From: Enterobacter cloacae subsp. cloacae ATCC 13047
Lineage (GTDB): Bacteria; Pseudomonadota; Gammaproteobacteria; Enterobacterales; Enterobacteriaceae
Length of the DNA stretch: 64,000 nt
Assembly (NCBI RefSeq): GCF_000025565.1
Contig: NC_014121.1
Location: 1,426,001-1,490,000, forward strand
Direction of reading: 5' to 3'
Shown: in pieces, positions 54,485-64,000 of the stretch
Position numbering within the stretch: position 1 is the first letter of the stretch
Layout of the letters: each line of letters opens with the position of its first letter
Notes under the pieces: model-generated
What the model saw: the letters and a program-made list of their open reading frames with translations, nothing else
What the model was told of the DNA's origin: nothing
The model's database searches: none
Made by a program: the position numbers and the translations under genes

Positions 54485-55426
54485 TTAAAAGCGGGCGTTA
54501 ATGGCCGTTTTAATTTCATCAAGCAGCTCAAAGCGGCGGCGATATTCTGCCCGTTTCTTACTGGCAATCTCGTCCAGGGATTTGCGCGCCATCTCAAGTG
54601 GCAACTGCCAGCAGAAGGTCGAGCGTTTCTTACCCTCCAGGGTTTCCCAAAACTCATCGTAGCTGGCGTGGAAATGACGGCCTTTGCTCAGGCGATAACG
54701 CAGCGCGCGGAAAACATGGCCCTCATCACTGACGGCATAAATGACGCGGATGTTTGACTGTGCGACCAGCTGGAAAATCACTTCCATCAGTACGCGTTTT
54801 GGGAACAGACCGTGGCAGGCGCGGGTAGCCTGTTTTATCACATCGCGCGTGACGCCACGGCGAGGCCCCTGAAGACCGCCGATCACCAGTACCCGTTGTC
54901 CCGCGCTGTGCGCAACAGTGAAGGTCAGGCTTGCGAGCAAGGTATTCTCGTCATCGCGCAGCCACAGTGTGCTTTCACCTTCGCGCTCGGCTTTGTGAGC
55001 GGAGGAGGCGTTGACGGTATAGAGCACCTCATTTTTAGCCCTGAACTGCACGACAGGTTGCTCCTGAGGGCTGGTCAGCGCATGGGCGAGTAAGGGGTCT
55101 TTCAGACCATCAATCCAGTGGTAGTGGCTGACGATCGCGTCAGCACGGTCGCCGGCATTCAGGCCGCGCATCAAGTACTGGCGGTGGGTTTTACTGGGTA
55201 ACGTGATTTGCGCGGCCAGTAACCGATCAAAGTCATCCCGGCCAGAGAGTGCCTCAAGCATGCGTCGGGTAGAAGACCAGAACAGAAGCGTGCGTAACAG
55301 GAATTTCAGCCGATACTCACGCTTTTTCCAGATGGGGCCCGGAACGCATCTTCCGTTGACCAGGTCGGAAATAATATGTGTACGATGCGGATAGAGCACA
55401 TCGTTATGCAGGTGAGTATTGGACAC
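54485..55426 (-). CDS. VirK/YbjX (DUF535) family protein
   Basis: 313 residues, DUF535. Recognisable regions: SHYHWIDGLKDPLLAHAL, VIGGLQGPRRGVTRDVIKQA, HGLFPKRVLMEVIFQLV and the basic RLSKGRHFHASYDEFWE. Family members VirK (Shigella, Salmonella) and YbjX are linked to envelope properties, resistance to antimicrobial peptides and late virulence, with no known reaction. No signal peptide seen. It lies at the right border of the prophage relic in a place where E. coli has no such gene, though its codon use looks native. Confidence 0.85.
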   Translation of the reverse strand: MSNTHLHNDVLYPHRTHIISDLVNGRCVPGPIWKKREYRLKFLLRTLLFWSSTRRMLEALSGRDDFDRLLAAQITLPSKTHRQYLMRGLNAGDRADAIVSHYHWIDGLKDPLLAHALTSPQEQPVVQFRAKNEVLYTVNASSAHKAEREGESTLWLRDDENTLLASLTFTVAHSAGQRVLVIGGLQGPRRGVTRDVIKQATRACHGLFPKRVLMEVIFQLVAQSNIRVIYAVSDEGHVFRALRYRLSKGRHFHASYDEFWETLEGKKRSTFCWQLPLEMARKSLDEIASKKRAEYRRRFELLDEIKTAINARF

Positions 55427-55592
55427 GTTGAAACCTCTCTTTTATTTAGTGCTTATTTTAAAGGCCCGATAAAAAGGGATTAATAGCGCGGGAAGGTTTA
55501 TTTCCGTTTGGTTTAGCGTTTGTTTGGCTTTGTGATGCCCGGCGCTGATATTTGCATTTTCTGATGCGGCTATACTTATTCAGGGAGGCCTT

Positions 55593-56237
55593 ATGTATCA
55601 GCGAATCGATGGTGGAAAGTGGCGTCACGTCTGGGTTGTGAGCGATATACACGGTTGCTATCAGTGGCTGTTGGACGAACTGAAACGCCGCCGTTTTAAT
55701 CCTTATGAGGATTTGCTGATCTCCGTTGGGGATTTGATTGATCGTGGCCCTGACAGCGTTAAGTGCCTGCAACTGATCAATGAAAAATGGTTTCGCGCAG
55801 TCCGGGGGAACCATGAGCAAATGGCAATCGACAGCGTGGAAAATAATGACTTTGCGCTCTGGTTGATGAATGGTGGAAGCTGGTTTTCGCAGCTTGGTGA
55901 TTCGCAACAGCAGCAGGCGCTGACCCTGTTAGAAGCGTGCCGAAAGTTGACGCTGATTATTGAGATAACCTGCACAAACGGCCTGAATGTTATTGCTCAT
56001 GCTGACTATCCGGCAGCGGAATATCGCTGGCAGCAGCCGGTGAGCGCTGAGCGGGTGCTGTGGGATCGGGATCGGCTAATGGGGTTTATGGCAGGAAAAG
56101 GGCAGGGAATTCGCGGAGCGGATCACTTCTGGTTTGGTCATACGCCGCTGGATAAGCGATATGATTTTGACAACCTGCACTACATTGATACCGGCGCGGT
56201 GTTTGACGGCTATTTCACGCTGGCGCAGTTGCAGTAA
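55593..56237 (+). CDS. pphA: Serine/threonine (and tyrosine) protein phosphatase PphA
   Basis: 214 residues of the lambda/PPP phosphatase family. The three metal-site motifs are complete: VVSDIHGCYQWLL (about 17-29), SVGDLIDRGPDS (about 45-56) and VRGNHEQMAID (about 70-80). In E. coli PphA (PrpA) reports protein misfolding and signals through CpxRA. CAGGGAGG precedes the ATG; a TATACT hexamer at 55571 would leave a leader of only about 10 nt. Confidence 0.94.
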   Translation: MYQRIDGGKWRHVWVVSDIHGCYQWLLDELKRRRFNPYEDLLISVGDLIDRGPDSVKCLQLINEKWFRAVRGNHEQMAIDSVENNDFALWLMNGGSWFSQLGDSQQQQALTLLEACRKLTLIIEITCTNGLNVIAHADYPAAEYRWQQPVSAERVLWDRDRLMGFMAGKGQGIRGADHFWFGHTPLDKRYDFDNLHYIDTGAVFDGYFTLAQLQ

Positions 56238-56242
56238 TAAAT

Positions 56243-56262
56243 AACCCGCCTTCGGGCGGGTT
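56243..56262 (+). terminator. Rho-independent terminator after pphA
   Basis: AACCCGCC-TTCG-GGCGGGTT: eight pairs closed by a stable UUCG tetraloop, then CTCTCT. Lies between converging pphA and yebV and could serve both. Confidence 0.78.
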
Positions 56263-56270
56263 CTCTCTGG

Positions 56271-56510
56271 TCAGGCAAGACGCATGACCCAGGCATCGGT
56301 TTTACTATCGTAATGCTCGCGGTAAAGGACGGAATGTTCGCCATCAAGGATTGCCGGAACGCTGGTGTCGGCATCCCAGGCATCCAGTTGCATACACAAA
56401 TCCGGGTCGGATTTGCAGGGAATACTTAACGTTCGTTCGCCCTGTGTTTCGCCGCGCAATTCTGCGTCGTCGATTTCAAAAGCGCCAATTCGCACGCTGG
56501 TTTTCGTCAT
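56271..56510 (-). CDS. yebV: Conserved small protein YebV
   Basis: 79 residues from ATG 56510 (GGAGAG upstream). Collinear with E. coli YebV (MKTSVRIGAFEIDD) with one extra residue near the start. Acidic soluble protein with two cysteines (IPCKSDPDLCMQL); no known function. In E. coli yebW lies between it and pphA, but no yebW is present here. Confidence 0.9.
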   Translation of the reverse strand: MTKTSVRIGAFEIDDAELRGETQGERTLSIPCKSDPDLCMQLDAWDADTSVPAILDGEHSVLYREHYDSKTDAWVMRLA

Positions 56511-56615
56511 AATGCTCTCCGGGTGTGTTGTCAAAATCTGGTATGACCAGTACAGCCATCCATTTTTGATCGTAGACAAGGAGAGCAAAATCGCCAGTAA
56601 AAAAGTGCGCTTTTT

Positions 56616-58058
56616 TTAGTCGGCGCGATCGTTACCGGTAAACAAGCGACCATCGCGCACCAGTTCGCGTGGATAGCTGTTTTTCAGACGCGAACCCACT
56701 TTCTTTGCCAGTCCTAGCGGGTATCCCTGGTACGTCACCACAACGTCATCCTGAGAAGGGGCCGTTTCCGGATACACATCGCGCCCCCGGTACCACTCTT
56801 CAGCTTCCAGATGCGTCAGCGCGAAGGTGTTAGCCGTGCCGGCAAGGGCAATGACCGCCTCGTGCTGCCAGCGATAGCCTTTGTTATGCACTTCCGCCAG
56901 GCGGATCCCGATTCGGGAAAAACGAACTTTGCCGATAAGCGGTTCGATGTTCGCCGGGAAAAGCCAAATCTCTTTATCACGCTGCCAGAGGTGGAGATCG
57001 TCGTTCCAGTTCAGTCCGGCTTTGCGGGCTGCGGTGGTGACCTGCTCTGCTTCACGGCTCTTCAGCGGTGTGAAGGGGAAATTACCGATCTTAAATGTTG
57101 GCGCGGGCAGTGGTGCGATGGCGGCAGTTTTACGCAGACGGGCGACAAAAAAACCTTCGCAGTCATAAATCTGCGGGAATACGTGGAGGAAACCTTCCGG
57201 GGTGATGGCGTCTTCAGCAGAGGCAAATAAGTCATTCAGTGGCAGAAACTCAACCGCATCGGGGTATTGCGCTTTCAGCCACAGGCAGACCTCTTCGTTT
57301 TCATCACGGTTTAACGTGCAGGTGGAATAAACCAGCGTACCGCCTGGACGAAGGGCATGAAACGCGCTGTCGATCAGTTCGCGCTGCGTTGAGGCAATGT
57401 CGAGGTTGCTTTCAACTGACCAGTTTTTTAGCGCATCGGGATCTTTGCGTACCACGCCTTCACCGGAGCAGGGGGCGTCCAGCAGGATGGCGTCAAACGC
57501 TTCCGGCAGGGCGGCGCCAAACACGCGTCCGTCGAAATGCGTCAGGGCAACATTCTGAATGCCGCAGCGGCTGATGTTGGCATGCAGCACCTTCACGCGG
57601 CTGGCTGAAAACTCATTGGCGAGAATGGCCCCGCGGTTAGCCATGCGGGCGGCAATCTGCGTGGTTTTTGAACCGGGTGCGGCAGCCACATCCATGACCC
57701 GTTCAGGCGCGTTGCCATCGGCAAACAGCGCAGCAACCGGCAGCATTGAGCTGGCTTCCTGAATATAAAACAGACCGCTCAAATGCTCGGCGGTACTGCC
57801 CAGCGGCAGTGACGCCTCGTCCTCCCGTTCGATCCAGAAACCCTCTTCACACCACGGAACGGGCGTGAGCTGCCAGTGGTAAGGTGATACCAGCGCAAGG
57901 AAATCTGCGACGCTGATTTTCAGCGTGTTGACGCGAATACTCCGGCGTAACGGTCGCTGACAGGCGGCGATAAAATCGTCTAACGAGAGGTGAGAAGGAA
58001 GCGCCTCGCGCATCTGCGCCAGGAATTGTTCAGGAAGATATACGGAGTTTTGAGCCAC
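56616..58058 (-). CDS. rsmF: 16S rRNA m5C1407 methyltransferase RsmF
   Basis: 480 residues. NOL1/NOP2/Sun family: SAM-binding [16 protein letters not shown] (about 120-135), [16 protein letters not shown] with the release cysteine, and [12 protein letters not shown] with the nucleophilic cysteine, followed by a carboxy-terminal PUA-like domain. Methylates C1407 of 16S rRNA in the small subunit. Start taken as GTG 58058 (product [10 protein letters not shown], as in E. coli MAQHTVYFPD); a GTG at 58064 is an alternative, and neither has a clear ribosome site. Confidence 0.94.
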   Translation of the reverse strand: MAQNSVYLPEQFLAQMREALPSHLSLDDFIAACQRPLRRSIRVNTLKISVADFLALVSPYHWQLTPVPWCEEGFWIEREDEASLPLGSTAEHLSGLFYIQEASSMLPVAALFADGNAPERVMDVAAAPGSKTTQIAARMANRGAILANEFSASRVKVLHANISRCGIQNVALTHFDGRVFGAALPEAFDAILLDAPCSGEGVVRKDPDALKNWSVESNLDIASTQRELIDSAFHALRPGGTLVYSTCTLNRDENEEVCLWLKAQYPDAVEFLPLNDLFASAEDAITPEGFLHVFPQIYDCEGFFVARLRKTAAIAPLPAPTFKIGNFPFTPLKSREAEQVTTAARKAGLNWNDDLHLWQRDKEIWLFPANIEPLIGKVRFSRIGIRLAEVHNKGYRWQHEAVIALAGTANTFALTHLEAEEWYRGRDVYPETAPSQDDVVVTYQGYPLGLAKKVGSRLKNSYPRELVRDGRLFTGNDRAD

Positions 58059-58102
58059 GGGCACACCACAGGGAAAAGTTCAGGTGCGCAGTGTAACATA
58101 AA

Positions 58103-58128
58103 GGCTCCGGTGCGTTGACACCGGAGCC
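58103..58128 (-). terminator. Terminator-like hairpin after letB
   Basis: GGCTCCGGTG, 6-base loop, CACCGGAGCC: ten perfect pairs, with TTTATG following on the minus strand, 7 bp beyond the letB stop. Confidence 0.7.
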
Positions 58129-58134
58129 CTGAGA

Positions 58135-60768
58135 TTAACGCGGCAGGGCGGTTCCCCACTCACGCCACTCTTTAGGTTCGCTTTCGAGCAGCAGGAAGTG
58201 TTTGCCCGGCTGTGCTTTCGGCGCCAGCGGTGTACCCGGCGGCGTGGCGAAAGCAATACCGCCGCGAATAAACTGGTTGAACGTACCGGTTTTCACCACG
58301 CCGCCCGTCAGGCCGAAGTCCAGCGAATAGCCAGAGGCCAGCCAGAACACCGAATTATTCCGTACCAGATGCTGGTAACGATCGCTGATGCGTAACGCCA
58401 CCATCACGCGGTCGGAGAGCGTCCCGAGCGTCAGGCCGGTCACCGTTCCCACTTCAATACCGCGGAACAGAACTGGCGTGCCGATGCTAAGCGAGCCGGC
58501 TTCCGGTACCTCCACCACAATGCTCAGACCATCAAGATAGCGCGAGTCGGTGATGGTGGCTTCCTGCAGTTCAAAATCACGACGCGCGTTGCCACGGCCA
58601 GGCTCGACGTTGATATACGGCTGCAGGATGGTGTCGAGATGCTCAACGCCCGCGGCCGAGATCTGCGGCGTCACCACGGAGAAACGCGTGCCTGAACGGG
58701 CAAACGTCTGCACATATTCCGGATAAAGCACCGCGGTGGCCTGCACTTCATTGCGGGCGGTGATCAGCGTCAGCTTCTGGATCTGTCCGATATCAATGCC
58801 CAGGTAGCGGATAGGCATTCCTTCCGCCAGCTTTCCGGCATCGAAGGCGTGCAGGGTAATCTGCCCGCCAACCGCACGTGCAGCGGTTTCAGACGGGAAG
58901 AGGATACGCTTGTCACCCTTGCGCATATTGCCGCCCGCGCCGGGCAGGTTATCGAAGCTGATCGCCCCGCGCAGCGCGCGAGAGAGCGGGGAGGCCTGCA
59001 CGGTCAGCCCGCTACCGTTAAGCTGAACTTTTGCACCACCTTCCGCCCAGAAGACGCTGTTCGGGGTAAGCAGTTTGCGATACTCCGGCTTGATGTGCAG
59101 TTCAATATCAAAGGCGTCTGCACGAGGGCGAACGGTGATGACCTCCCCAACTTCAAACTTGCGATACAGCACGACTGAGCCTGCCTGAACGTCCGGCAGC
59201 GTTTCCGCACTCAGCGTCAGCGTGGTGGTCGGCAGATCGCTCATGCTGTTTTCAATCGCTTTATCCAGATTGGCATACAGCGGATAGCTGTCGCGGACAG
59301 GACCTTTGCTGCCCGGCAGGATGCGGATCCCGCCGTTCACCCACTCGCTCGCACTGGCTCCGAGGAATTCAACGCCGTCCAGCCCAACCTTCACGTCTAC
59401 GCGGCTGTTAACCACGAATTTGCTGTCGCCATGCACCAGATTGCTGTATTGCGGATCGATTGCGGCGGAGAAGCTCACACCGTTTTCCGACAACGACCGC
59501 TCCAGCACCTGGCCTACCTGCACGCCGTGTAAGATCAGCGGCTGACCGGCTTCGATACCGTAACTTTCCGGCGCGTTCAGCGTAATGGTCACCACGCCGG
59601 GTTTTTGCAGCAGGGCTTTATCCGCCGGGGCAACCACAAAGGTGTTGCTGGGCTGGCCTTCGCCGGGGATCAACTCGAAGGTACTGCCTGTCAGGAGGCT
59701 GCTGATGCTGGCATCACTCAGGGACAGTTTCGGGCTGCGCATTTCGATACGCGTTTTCTCGCGCAGAAGATCTACCACGCTTGGGTCAACCGTCATCTCC
59801 CCGGTTACGGAACCGCCCGGATTGAGCGTCATTTTGGTGAGCTGACCGACCTCCAGACCCTGATACATCAGCGGCGTAGAACCGGCTTTTAACCCTTTGG
59901 CATCGGGCAGGGCAAGTTTGACGATCACGCCACGCTGGCTGTGCGCCAGGTCGGCATACAGACCGAACGTGTCATCTGCGGCGGCAGGGCTGGAATTTTC
60001 CGGGGAGTCAAAGGCAATGGCACCATTGACCAGCGCGGCCAGACTTTCAAGCTTCACTTTCGCACCGCTAAGGCTTAGGTCAGCGTCCACGCCGGAAACG
60101 TTCCAGAAACGGCTGCCTTTTTTCACCAGATTGGTAAAGCGACGCTCAATTAACACATCGATAGTCACCCCCTGCTTGTTGGGGTTGATGGCGTAATCGT
60201 ACACCCGGCCCACCGGGATTTTACGGAAGTACACCAGCGAGCCACTGTTGAGTGACCCTAAGTCCGGCGCCTGCAGGTGGATCATCAGATCCCCGTTATT
60301 GAGACGATATTTGGGCTGCGTATCAAGCGCCACAAAGTGATCCTGTGGCTCACCTTTACCCGGCATCATGCCGATATAGTTCCCGCCAACCAGCGCATCC
60401 AGACCGGACACCCCGGCCAGAGAGGCCTTTGGCGTGACCAGCCAGAACTGTGTTTCGCTACGCAGCGCGTCCTGCATATCAGATTTGATGCTGGCCCGCA
60501 CCTGAATCTTATTCAGCCCTTTTCCAAGGGAGATATCCTGGACGGTACCGACTTCCACCCCCTGGAAACGCACCGGGGTACGTCCGGCCACAATGCCGTC
60601 GGCAGACTGGAAATCAATGGTGATGGTACTTCCGCGATCTTCATAGCTCGTCCAGATAAGCCAGCCTGCAATCATCAGGGCGATGACAGGCAGCAACCAG
60701 AATGGCGAAATGCGGCGTTTTGTTTTAATTCTCGCTTCAGTCGGCGAAGCGGGGGTTTCCTGACTCAT
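58135..60768 (-). CDS. letB: Intermembrane lipid transport tunnel protein LetB
   Basis: 877 residues from ATG 60768, equal to E. coli LetB (YebT); ATG 60774 (MHMSQ) is possible. One membrane helix (about 20-40), then seven MCE domains in tandem, visible as repeated blocks such as [57 protein letters not shown] and [19 protein letters not shown]. Stacked hexamer rings form a hydrophobic tunnel from inner to outer membrane for lipids. Start overlaps the letA end by 32 bp. Confidence 0.96.
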   Translation of the reverse strand: MSQETPASPTEARIKTKRRISPFWLLPVIALMIAGWLIWTSYEDRGSTITIDFQSADGIVAGRTPVRFQGVEVGTVQDISLGKGLNKIQVRASIKSDMQDALRSETQFWLVTPKASLAGVSGLDALVGGNYIGMMPGKGEPQDHFVALDTQPKYRLNNGDLMIHLQAPDLGSLNSGSLVYFRKIPVGRVYDYAINPNKQGVTIDVLIERRFTNLVKKGSRFWNVSGVDADLSLSGAKVKLESLAALVNGAIAFDSPENSSPAAADDTFGLYADLAHSQRGVIVKLALPDAKGLKAGSTPLMYQGLEVGQLTKMTLNPGGSVTGEMTVDPSVVDLLREKTRIEMRSPKLSLSDASISSLLTGSTFELIPGEGQPSNTFVVAPADKALLQKPGVVTITLNAPESYGIEAGQPLILHGVQVGQVLERSLSENGVSFSAAIDPQYSNLVHGDSKFVVNSRVDVKVGLDGVEFLGASASEWVNGGIRILPGSKGPVRDSYPLYANLDKAIENSMSDLPTTTLTLSAETLPDVQAGSVVLYRKFEVGEVITVRPRADAFDIELHIKPEYRKLLTPNSVFWAEGGAKVQLNGSGLTVQASPLSRALRGAISFDNLPGAGGNMRKGDKRILFPSETAARAVGGQITLHAFDAGKLAEGMPIRYLGIDIGQIQKLTLITARNEVQATAVLYPEYVQTFARSGTRFSVVTPQISAAGVEHLDTILQPYINVEPGRGNARRDFELQEATITDSRYLDGLSIVVEVPEAGSLSIGTPVLFRGIEVGTVTGLTLGTLSDRVMVALRISDRYQHLVRNNSVFWLASGYSLDFGLTGGVVKTGTFNQFIRGGIAFATPPGTPLAPKAQPGKHFLLLESEPKEWREWGTALPR

Positions 60769-62020
60769 GTGCATCCCAAAGTAAGCGGCTATCCAGCCAT
60801 TCCACAGCAAGAATAGTCAATATCACCGCAGAGCCGAAATAAAAAGCTGCGGGTCCCATTGTAAAAGCAAGTAGCTGGTCGCGGTTAATCAGCGACATCA
60901 TCAACGAAATCACGAACAGATCCAACATCGACCAGCGGCCAATCCAGGTAACGAAGCGCAGGAGCAGGATACGGGTACGTAAGCCTTGCTCACATTTAAA
61001 GTGAATGCTGATGAGCAGGGTAAACATCACCACCACTTTGGTAAACGGCACCAGAATACTGGCGATAAACACAATTGCCGCCACGCCAATATTACTGTGC
61101 GCAAGGGAGATAATGCCCGAGAGGATGGTATCCTCCTGCCGCCCGCCATTCACGTAAATAATGGATATCGGCAACATGTTGGCAGGAAGCAGGAATATCA
61201 ACGAGGCGATGAGGGCGGCCCAGCATTTTTGCAGGCTATTGTTGCGCCGCAGTCGCAAGGGAATATGGCAGCGTGGGCAGCGGCCGCGCGCATCGGGCAG
61301 CCCGGTGTAGTGGCAGCCCAGACAGACCCGGAGATTCTCGTCCGGGCGCGTGGCGGGGCGCTGCGGGTAAAATCGCTCCCAGAGCTGCTCAACGTTGAGA
61401 TGGATCAGCGTCAGGATACTGAGCAATACCAGACAGATAAAAGCAAAGAGGCCGACGCCCGGTTGCAAAAACGCGTAGTCCTGCACTTTTATGGAGGCCA
61501 CGCCAACGCCCACCAGATAGATATCCAGCATCACCCACTCTTTGAGTTTATCGAGCATCAGCAACACCGGACGCAGGTTCATGCCGAGAATATTACCGAA
61601 CCAGAGATACGCAATGGCGGCGACCAGCACCAGCGGTGCACCAACGGTACAGAAAAGCACCATGGCTGCGGTCACCGGATCGCCCTGGCGCGTCATCTGC
61701 CAGATCCCCTGCAGCACGTTGGCATCAATGCGCACGCCGAGCAGGTAGAGCTTCAGCAGCGGCTCGCTCCAGGCAAAGGGCATCAACAGCAGCATGGTGA
61801 CCGCCATGGCGGCGAGACGGGTTAATGACCAGTCGCGGCCGTCACGAATTTTGGCGTCGCAGCGGGGACAAAAGGCGCTTTGGTGCGATTTCATCTTCGG
61901 CAACATAAAAAGCGTATCGCACTGGGGGCAACGCTGATAATGTGCACGAGGCAAAGCTGCGCTTACCGTATGGACAGTTATCTTTTTTGTCGGCGTGATT
62001 TTGGTTGTTTTTAAGGCCAT
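60737..62020 (-). CDS. letA: Inner membrane lipid transport protein LetA
   Basis: 427 residues, PqiA/LetA family. Two zinc-ribbon-like cysteine motifs, [16 protein letters not shown] near the start and [16 protein letters not shown] in the middle, each followed by a four-helix membrane domain. Works with LetB to hand lipids between inner membrane and the MCE tunnel. First gene of letAB, divergent from msrC. Confidence 0.96.
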   Translation of the reverse strand: MALKTTKITPTKKITVHTVSAALPRAHYQRCPQCDTLFMLPKMKSHQSAFCPRCDAKIRDGRDWSLTRLAAMAVTMLLLMPFAWSEPLLKLYLLGVRIDANVLQGIWQMTRQGDPVTAAMVLFCTVGAPLVLVAAIAYLWFGNILGMNLRPVLLMLDKLKEWVMLDIYLVGVGVASIKVQDYAFLQPGVGLFAFICLVLLSILTLIHLNVEQLWERFYPQRPATRPDENLRVCLGCHYTGLPDARGRCPRCHIPLRLRRNNSLQKCWAALIASLIFLLPANMLPISIIYVNGGRQEDTILSGIISLAHSNIGVAAIVFIASILVPFTKVVVMFTLLISIHFKCEQGLRTRILLLRFVTWIGRWSMLDLFVISLMMSLINRDQLLAFTMGPAAFYFGSAVILTILAVEWLDSRLLWDAHESGNPRFAD

Positions 62021-62152
62021 CAGTTGCGCACAAATAGGTATTGTTGAAAGTTATAATAACTCATGAATGGATTCATCTTGAGCATGAGCGCATTTAATGC
62101 TTATTTTAATAGGCTATGCGGTAATTTTGTAAGACAACTAAGTGATTGAAGA

Positions 62153-62650
62153 ATGAACAAAACAGAATTCTACGCGGACCTGAACCGCGATTTTAAGGCA
62201 TTGATGGCGGGTGAGACCAGCTTCTTAGCCACTCTGGCAAATACTAGCGCATTGCTGTTTGAACGTCTCTCTGACGTGAACTGGGCCGGTTTTTATCTTC
62301 TGGAAGGTGAAACGCTGGTGCTGGGGCCGTTCCAGGGCAAACTGGCCTGCGTACGCATTCCGGTCGGCCGGGGTGTCTGCGGCACGGCAGTCGCCGAGAA
62401 TCAGGTACAGCGTGTGGAAGATGTGCATGCGTTTGACGGGCACATTGCCTGTGATGCCGCCAGTAATTCTGAAATCGTGCTGCCGCTGGTGGTAAAAAAT
62501 CAGATTATTGGCGTTCTGGACATCGACAGTACGGTCTTCAGTCGCTTTACAATCGAGGACGAACAGGGGCTGCGCGAGCTGGTGGCGAATCTGGAAAACG
62601 TTCTTGCAGCAACCGATTATCAAAAATTCTTTGCGAGCGTCGCAGGATAA
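62153..62650 (+). CDS. msrC: Free methionine-R-sulfoxide reductase
   Basis: 165 residues, a single GAF domain. The three catalytic cysteines are in KLACVRIPVGRGVCGTAVA (about 80-98) and HIACDAASNSEI (about 114-125). Reduces free, not protein-bound, methionine-R-sulfoxide. ATG 62153 gives the same start as E. coli (MNKTEFYADLNRDF). Confidence 0.96.
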   Translation: MNKTEFYADLNRDFKALMAGETSFLATLANTSALLFERLSDVNWAGFYLLEGETLVLGPFQGKLACVRIPVGRGVCGTAVAENQVQRVEDVHAFDGHIACDAASNSEIVLPLVVKNQIIGVLDIDSTVFSRFTIEDEQGLRELVANLENVLAATDYQKFFASVAG

Positions 62651-62678
62651 TCAACGGATAACGTAGCATTTACTGATA

Positions 62679-62696
62679 GCGTCATTATAATGACGC
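62679..62696. promoter_or_regulatory. Perfect 18-bp palindrome enclosing the proQ -10
   Basis: GCGTCATTATAATGACGC is its own reverse complement; TATAAT (62686-62691) within it is a perfect -10, 50-odd bases before the proQ ATG. A symmetric binding site over the -10 could be an operator. No regulator is assigned. Confidence 0.5.
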
Positions 62697-62746
62697 CTGT
62701 TCATGCCTGCGCTTGTTGGCAACGTCCGTTGTAATCAGGAAATTTC

Positions 62747-63433
62747 ATGGAAAATCAACCTAAGTTGAATAGCAGTAAAGAAGTTATCGCATTTCTGGCC
62801 GAGCGTTTCCCACAGTGCTTCAGCGCTGAAGGCGAAGCTCGTCCCCTGAAAGTCGGTATTTTTCAGGATCTGGTAGCACGCGTTGAGGGGGAAATGAACC
62901 TCAGCAAAACTCAGCTGCGTTCCGCCTTACGTCTTTATACTTCGAGCTGGCGTTACCTGTACGGTATCAAACCGGGCGCGACTCGCGTGGATCTTGACGG
63001 CAACCCCTGTGGTGAGCTGGACGAGCAGCACGTCGAGCATGCGCGTAAGCAGCTTGAAGAAGCCAAAGCACGCGTTCAGGCACAACGTGCAGAACAGCAG
63101 GCGAAAAAACGTGAAGCCGCTGCGGCAAACGGCCAGGAAGAAGCGCCTCGCCGTGAGCGTAAACCGCGTCCTGCACCGCGTCGCAACGAAAATAACGATC
63201 GCAAACCGCGTGCTGACAAACCAGCAGCTAAAGCCCCGCGCGCGCCTCATGAAGAGCAGCGCCACACTCCGGTTTCAGACATCAACGCCCTGAGCGTCGG
63301 TCAGGCACTGAAGGTAAAAGCGGGTAACAATGCAATGGACGCCACCGTTATGGAAATCACCAAAGATGGCGTTCGTGTACAGCTGACTTCTGGTATGTCA
63401 ATGATTGTACGCGCAGAACACTTGTTGTTCTGA
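62747..63433 (+). CDS. proQ: RNA chaperone ProQ
   Basis: 228 residues. FinO/ProQ RNA-binding domain about 1-120 ([20 protein letters not shown] and [20 protein letters not shown]), a basic linker rich in Lys, Arg, Ala and Pro (about 120-180), and a carboxy-terminal Tudor-like domain (about 180-228, [17 protein letters not shown]). Global binder of structured small RNAs and mRNA 3' ends; first found through its effect on ProP osmoregulation. prc follows after 19 bp and is partly cotranscribed. Confidence 0.97.
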   Translation: MENQPKLNSSKEVIAFLAERFPQCFSAEGEARPLKVGIFQDLVARVEGEMNLSKTQLRSALRLYTSSWRYLYGIKPGATRVDLDGNPCGELDEQHVEHARKQLEEAKARVQAQRAEQQAKKREAAAANGQEEAPRRERKPRPAPRRNENNDRKPRADKPAAKAPRAPHEEQRHTPVSDINALSVGQALKVKAGNNAMDATVMEITKDGVRVQLTSGMSMIVRAEHLLF

Positions 63434-63452
63434 AACGGAGGCCAAGCCTGGC

Positions 63453-64000
63453 ATGAACACTTTTTTTAAGCTCACCGCGCTGGCCGGCCTGTTTGCCATA
63501 ACAGGCCATGCTTTCGCAGTGGACGATATTACGCGTGTTGATCAAATTCCGGTTCTCAAGGAAGAGACGCAGCACGCGACGGTGAGCGAGCGTGTAACGT
63601 CACGCTTCACCCGTTCGCACTATCGTCAGTTCGATCTCGATCAGGCCTTTTCGGCCAAAATCTTCGACCGCTATCTGAACTTGCTGGATTACAGCCATAA
63701 CGTACTGCTCGCCAGCGATGTCGAGCAGTTCGCCAAACGTAAATCCGACGTCGGTGATGAGCTGCGTTCCGGCAAGCTGGATCTGTTCTACGATCTGTAT
63801 AACCTGGCACAAAAGCGCCGCTTTGAACGTTATCAATATGCGCTGAAAGTGCTGGAACGTCCGATGGACTTCACCGGCAATGACACCTTTAATCTGGACC
63901 GCAGTAAAGCGCCCTGGCCGAAAGACGAAGCCGAGCTGAACGCCCTGTGGGACAGCAAAGTGAAGTACGACGAACTGAGTCTCAAGCTCACTGGCAAAGA
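63453..64000 (+). CDS. prc: Carboxy-terminal (tail-specific) protease Prc, amino-terminal part
   Basis: The first 182 codons, open to the right edge. ATG 63453 with GGAGG upstream; signal peptide about 1-22 (MNTFFKLTALAGLFA...), then the helical amino-terminal domain with VTSRFTRSHYRQFDLDQAFS and KIFDRYLNLLDYSHNVLL as in E. coli Prc. The PDZ and Ser-Lys catalytic parts lie beyond the window. Periplasmic protease that trims FtsI and degrades MepS with NlpI. Confidence 0.95.
   Translation, partial: MNTFFKLTALAGLFAITGHAFAVDDITRVDQIPVLKEETQHATVSERVTSRFTRSHYRQFDLDQAFSAKIFDRYLNLLDYSHNVLLASDVEQFAKRKSDVGDELRSGKLDLFYDLYNLAQKRRFERYQYALKVLERPMDFTGNDTFNLDRSKAPWPKDEAELNALWDSKVKYDELSLKLTGK

Noticed and set aside
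54420..54500. attR copy of the SdsR 3' end
   Set aside because: Scanning by eye found no repeat of the ACCGAATAC/GTATTCGGT terminator sequence at the right border of the island.

Overview
The window is a 64 kb piece of an enterobacterial chromosome. Gene order, protein similarity recalled from the E. coli K-12 min 41-42 region, and a base composition that looks like the mid-50s %GC by eye all point to Enterobacter or a close relative (Enterobacter, Lelliottia, Leclercia). No rRNA or tRNA gene was seen, so species is not resolved.

Layout. (1) 1-168: start of a divergent dicarboxylate/amino-acid:cation symporter. (2) 597-5827: five-gene Csu-type (archaic chaperone-usher, spore coat U) fimbrial operon with a perfect CRP site upstream. 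(3) 5855-15977: chemotaxis genes tar-tap-cheRBYZ behind a consensus sigma-28 promoter, then flhBAE of the flagellar export gate. (4) 16238-18965: GPH-type sugar transporter and a GH105 unsaturated uronyl hydrolase, a small pectin-fragment utilisation pair. (5) 19004-35676: argS, yecM, cutC, cmoBA, yecNED, aspS, nudB, yebC, ruvC, ruvAB, znuBC/znuA and mepM, in the enterobacterial core order, with LexA and Zur operators visible. (6) 35796-45051: lpxM (frameshifted as given), pykA, hexR, zwf, edd, eda, purT, i.e. the Entner-Doudoroff/pentose phosphate entry block with HexR, GntR and PurR operators. (7) 45222-51423: yebE, ptrB, exoX, yobB, holE, yobA-yebZ-yebY. (8) 51441-51733: bidirectional small-RNA locus SdsR/RyeA. 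(9) 51667-54480: AT-rich, decayed prophage-like island beginning immediately after sdsR, with an integrase C-terminus, an antirepressor fragment, small phage-like frames and a frameshifted GT17 glycosyltransferase. (10) 54485-64000: a VirK/YbjX-like gene, pphA, yebV, rsmF, letAB, msrC, proQ and the start of prc.

How the parts relate. The fimbrial operon sits directly upstream of the sigma-28-dependent chemotaxis operon, in a place where E. coli has cheA-cheW, so adhesion and motility genes are physically adjacent. znuABC is built around one shared Zur operator; hexR and zwf are divergent around one HexR box; zwf-edd-eda form the Entner-Doudoroff route. The sdsR locus is a known integration hot spot in Salmonella, and the phage debris here fits the same use.

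I did not find a convincing wholly new system. The observations most worth checking are the single-base lesion in the poly-A tract at codons 4-6 of lpxM, the island at sdsR with its GT17 cargo gene, the placement of the fimbrial operon, and a perfect 18-bp palindrome enclosing the proQ -10 element. Several lesions are single-base, so read-level confirmation matters.
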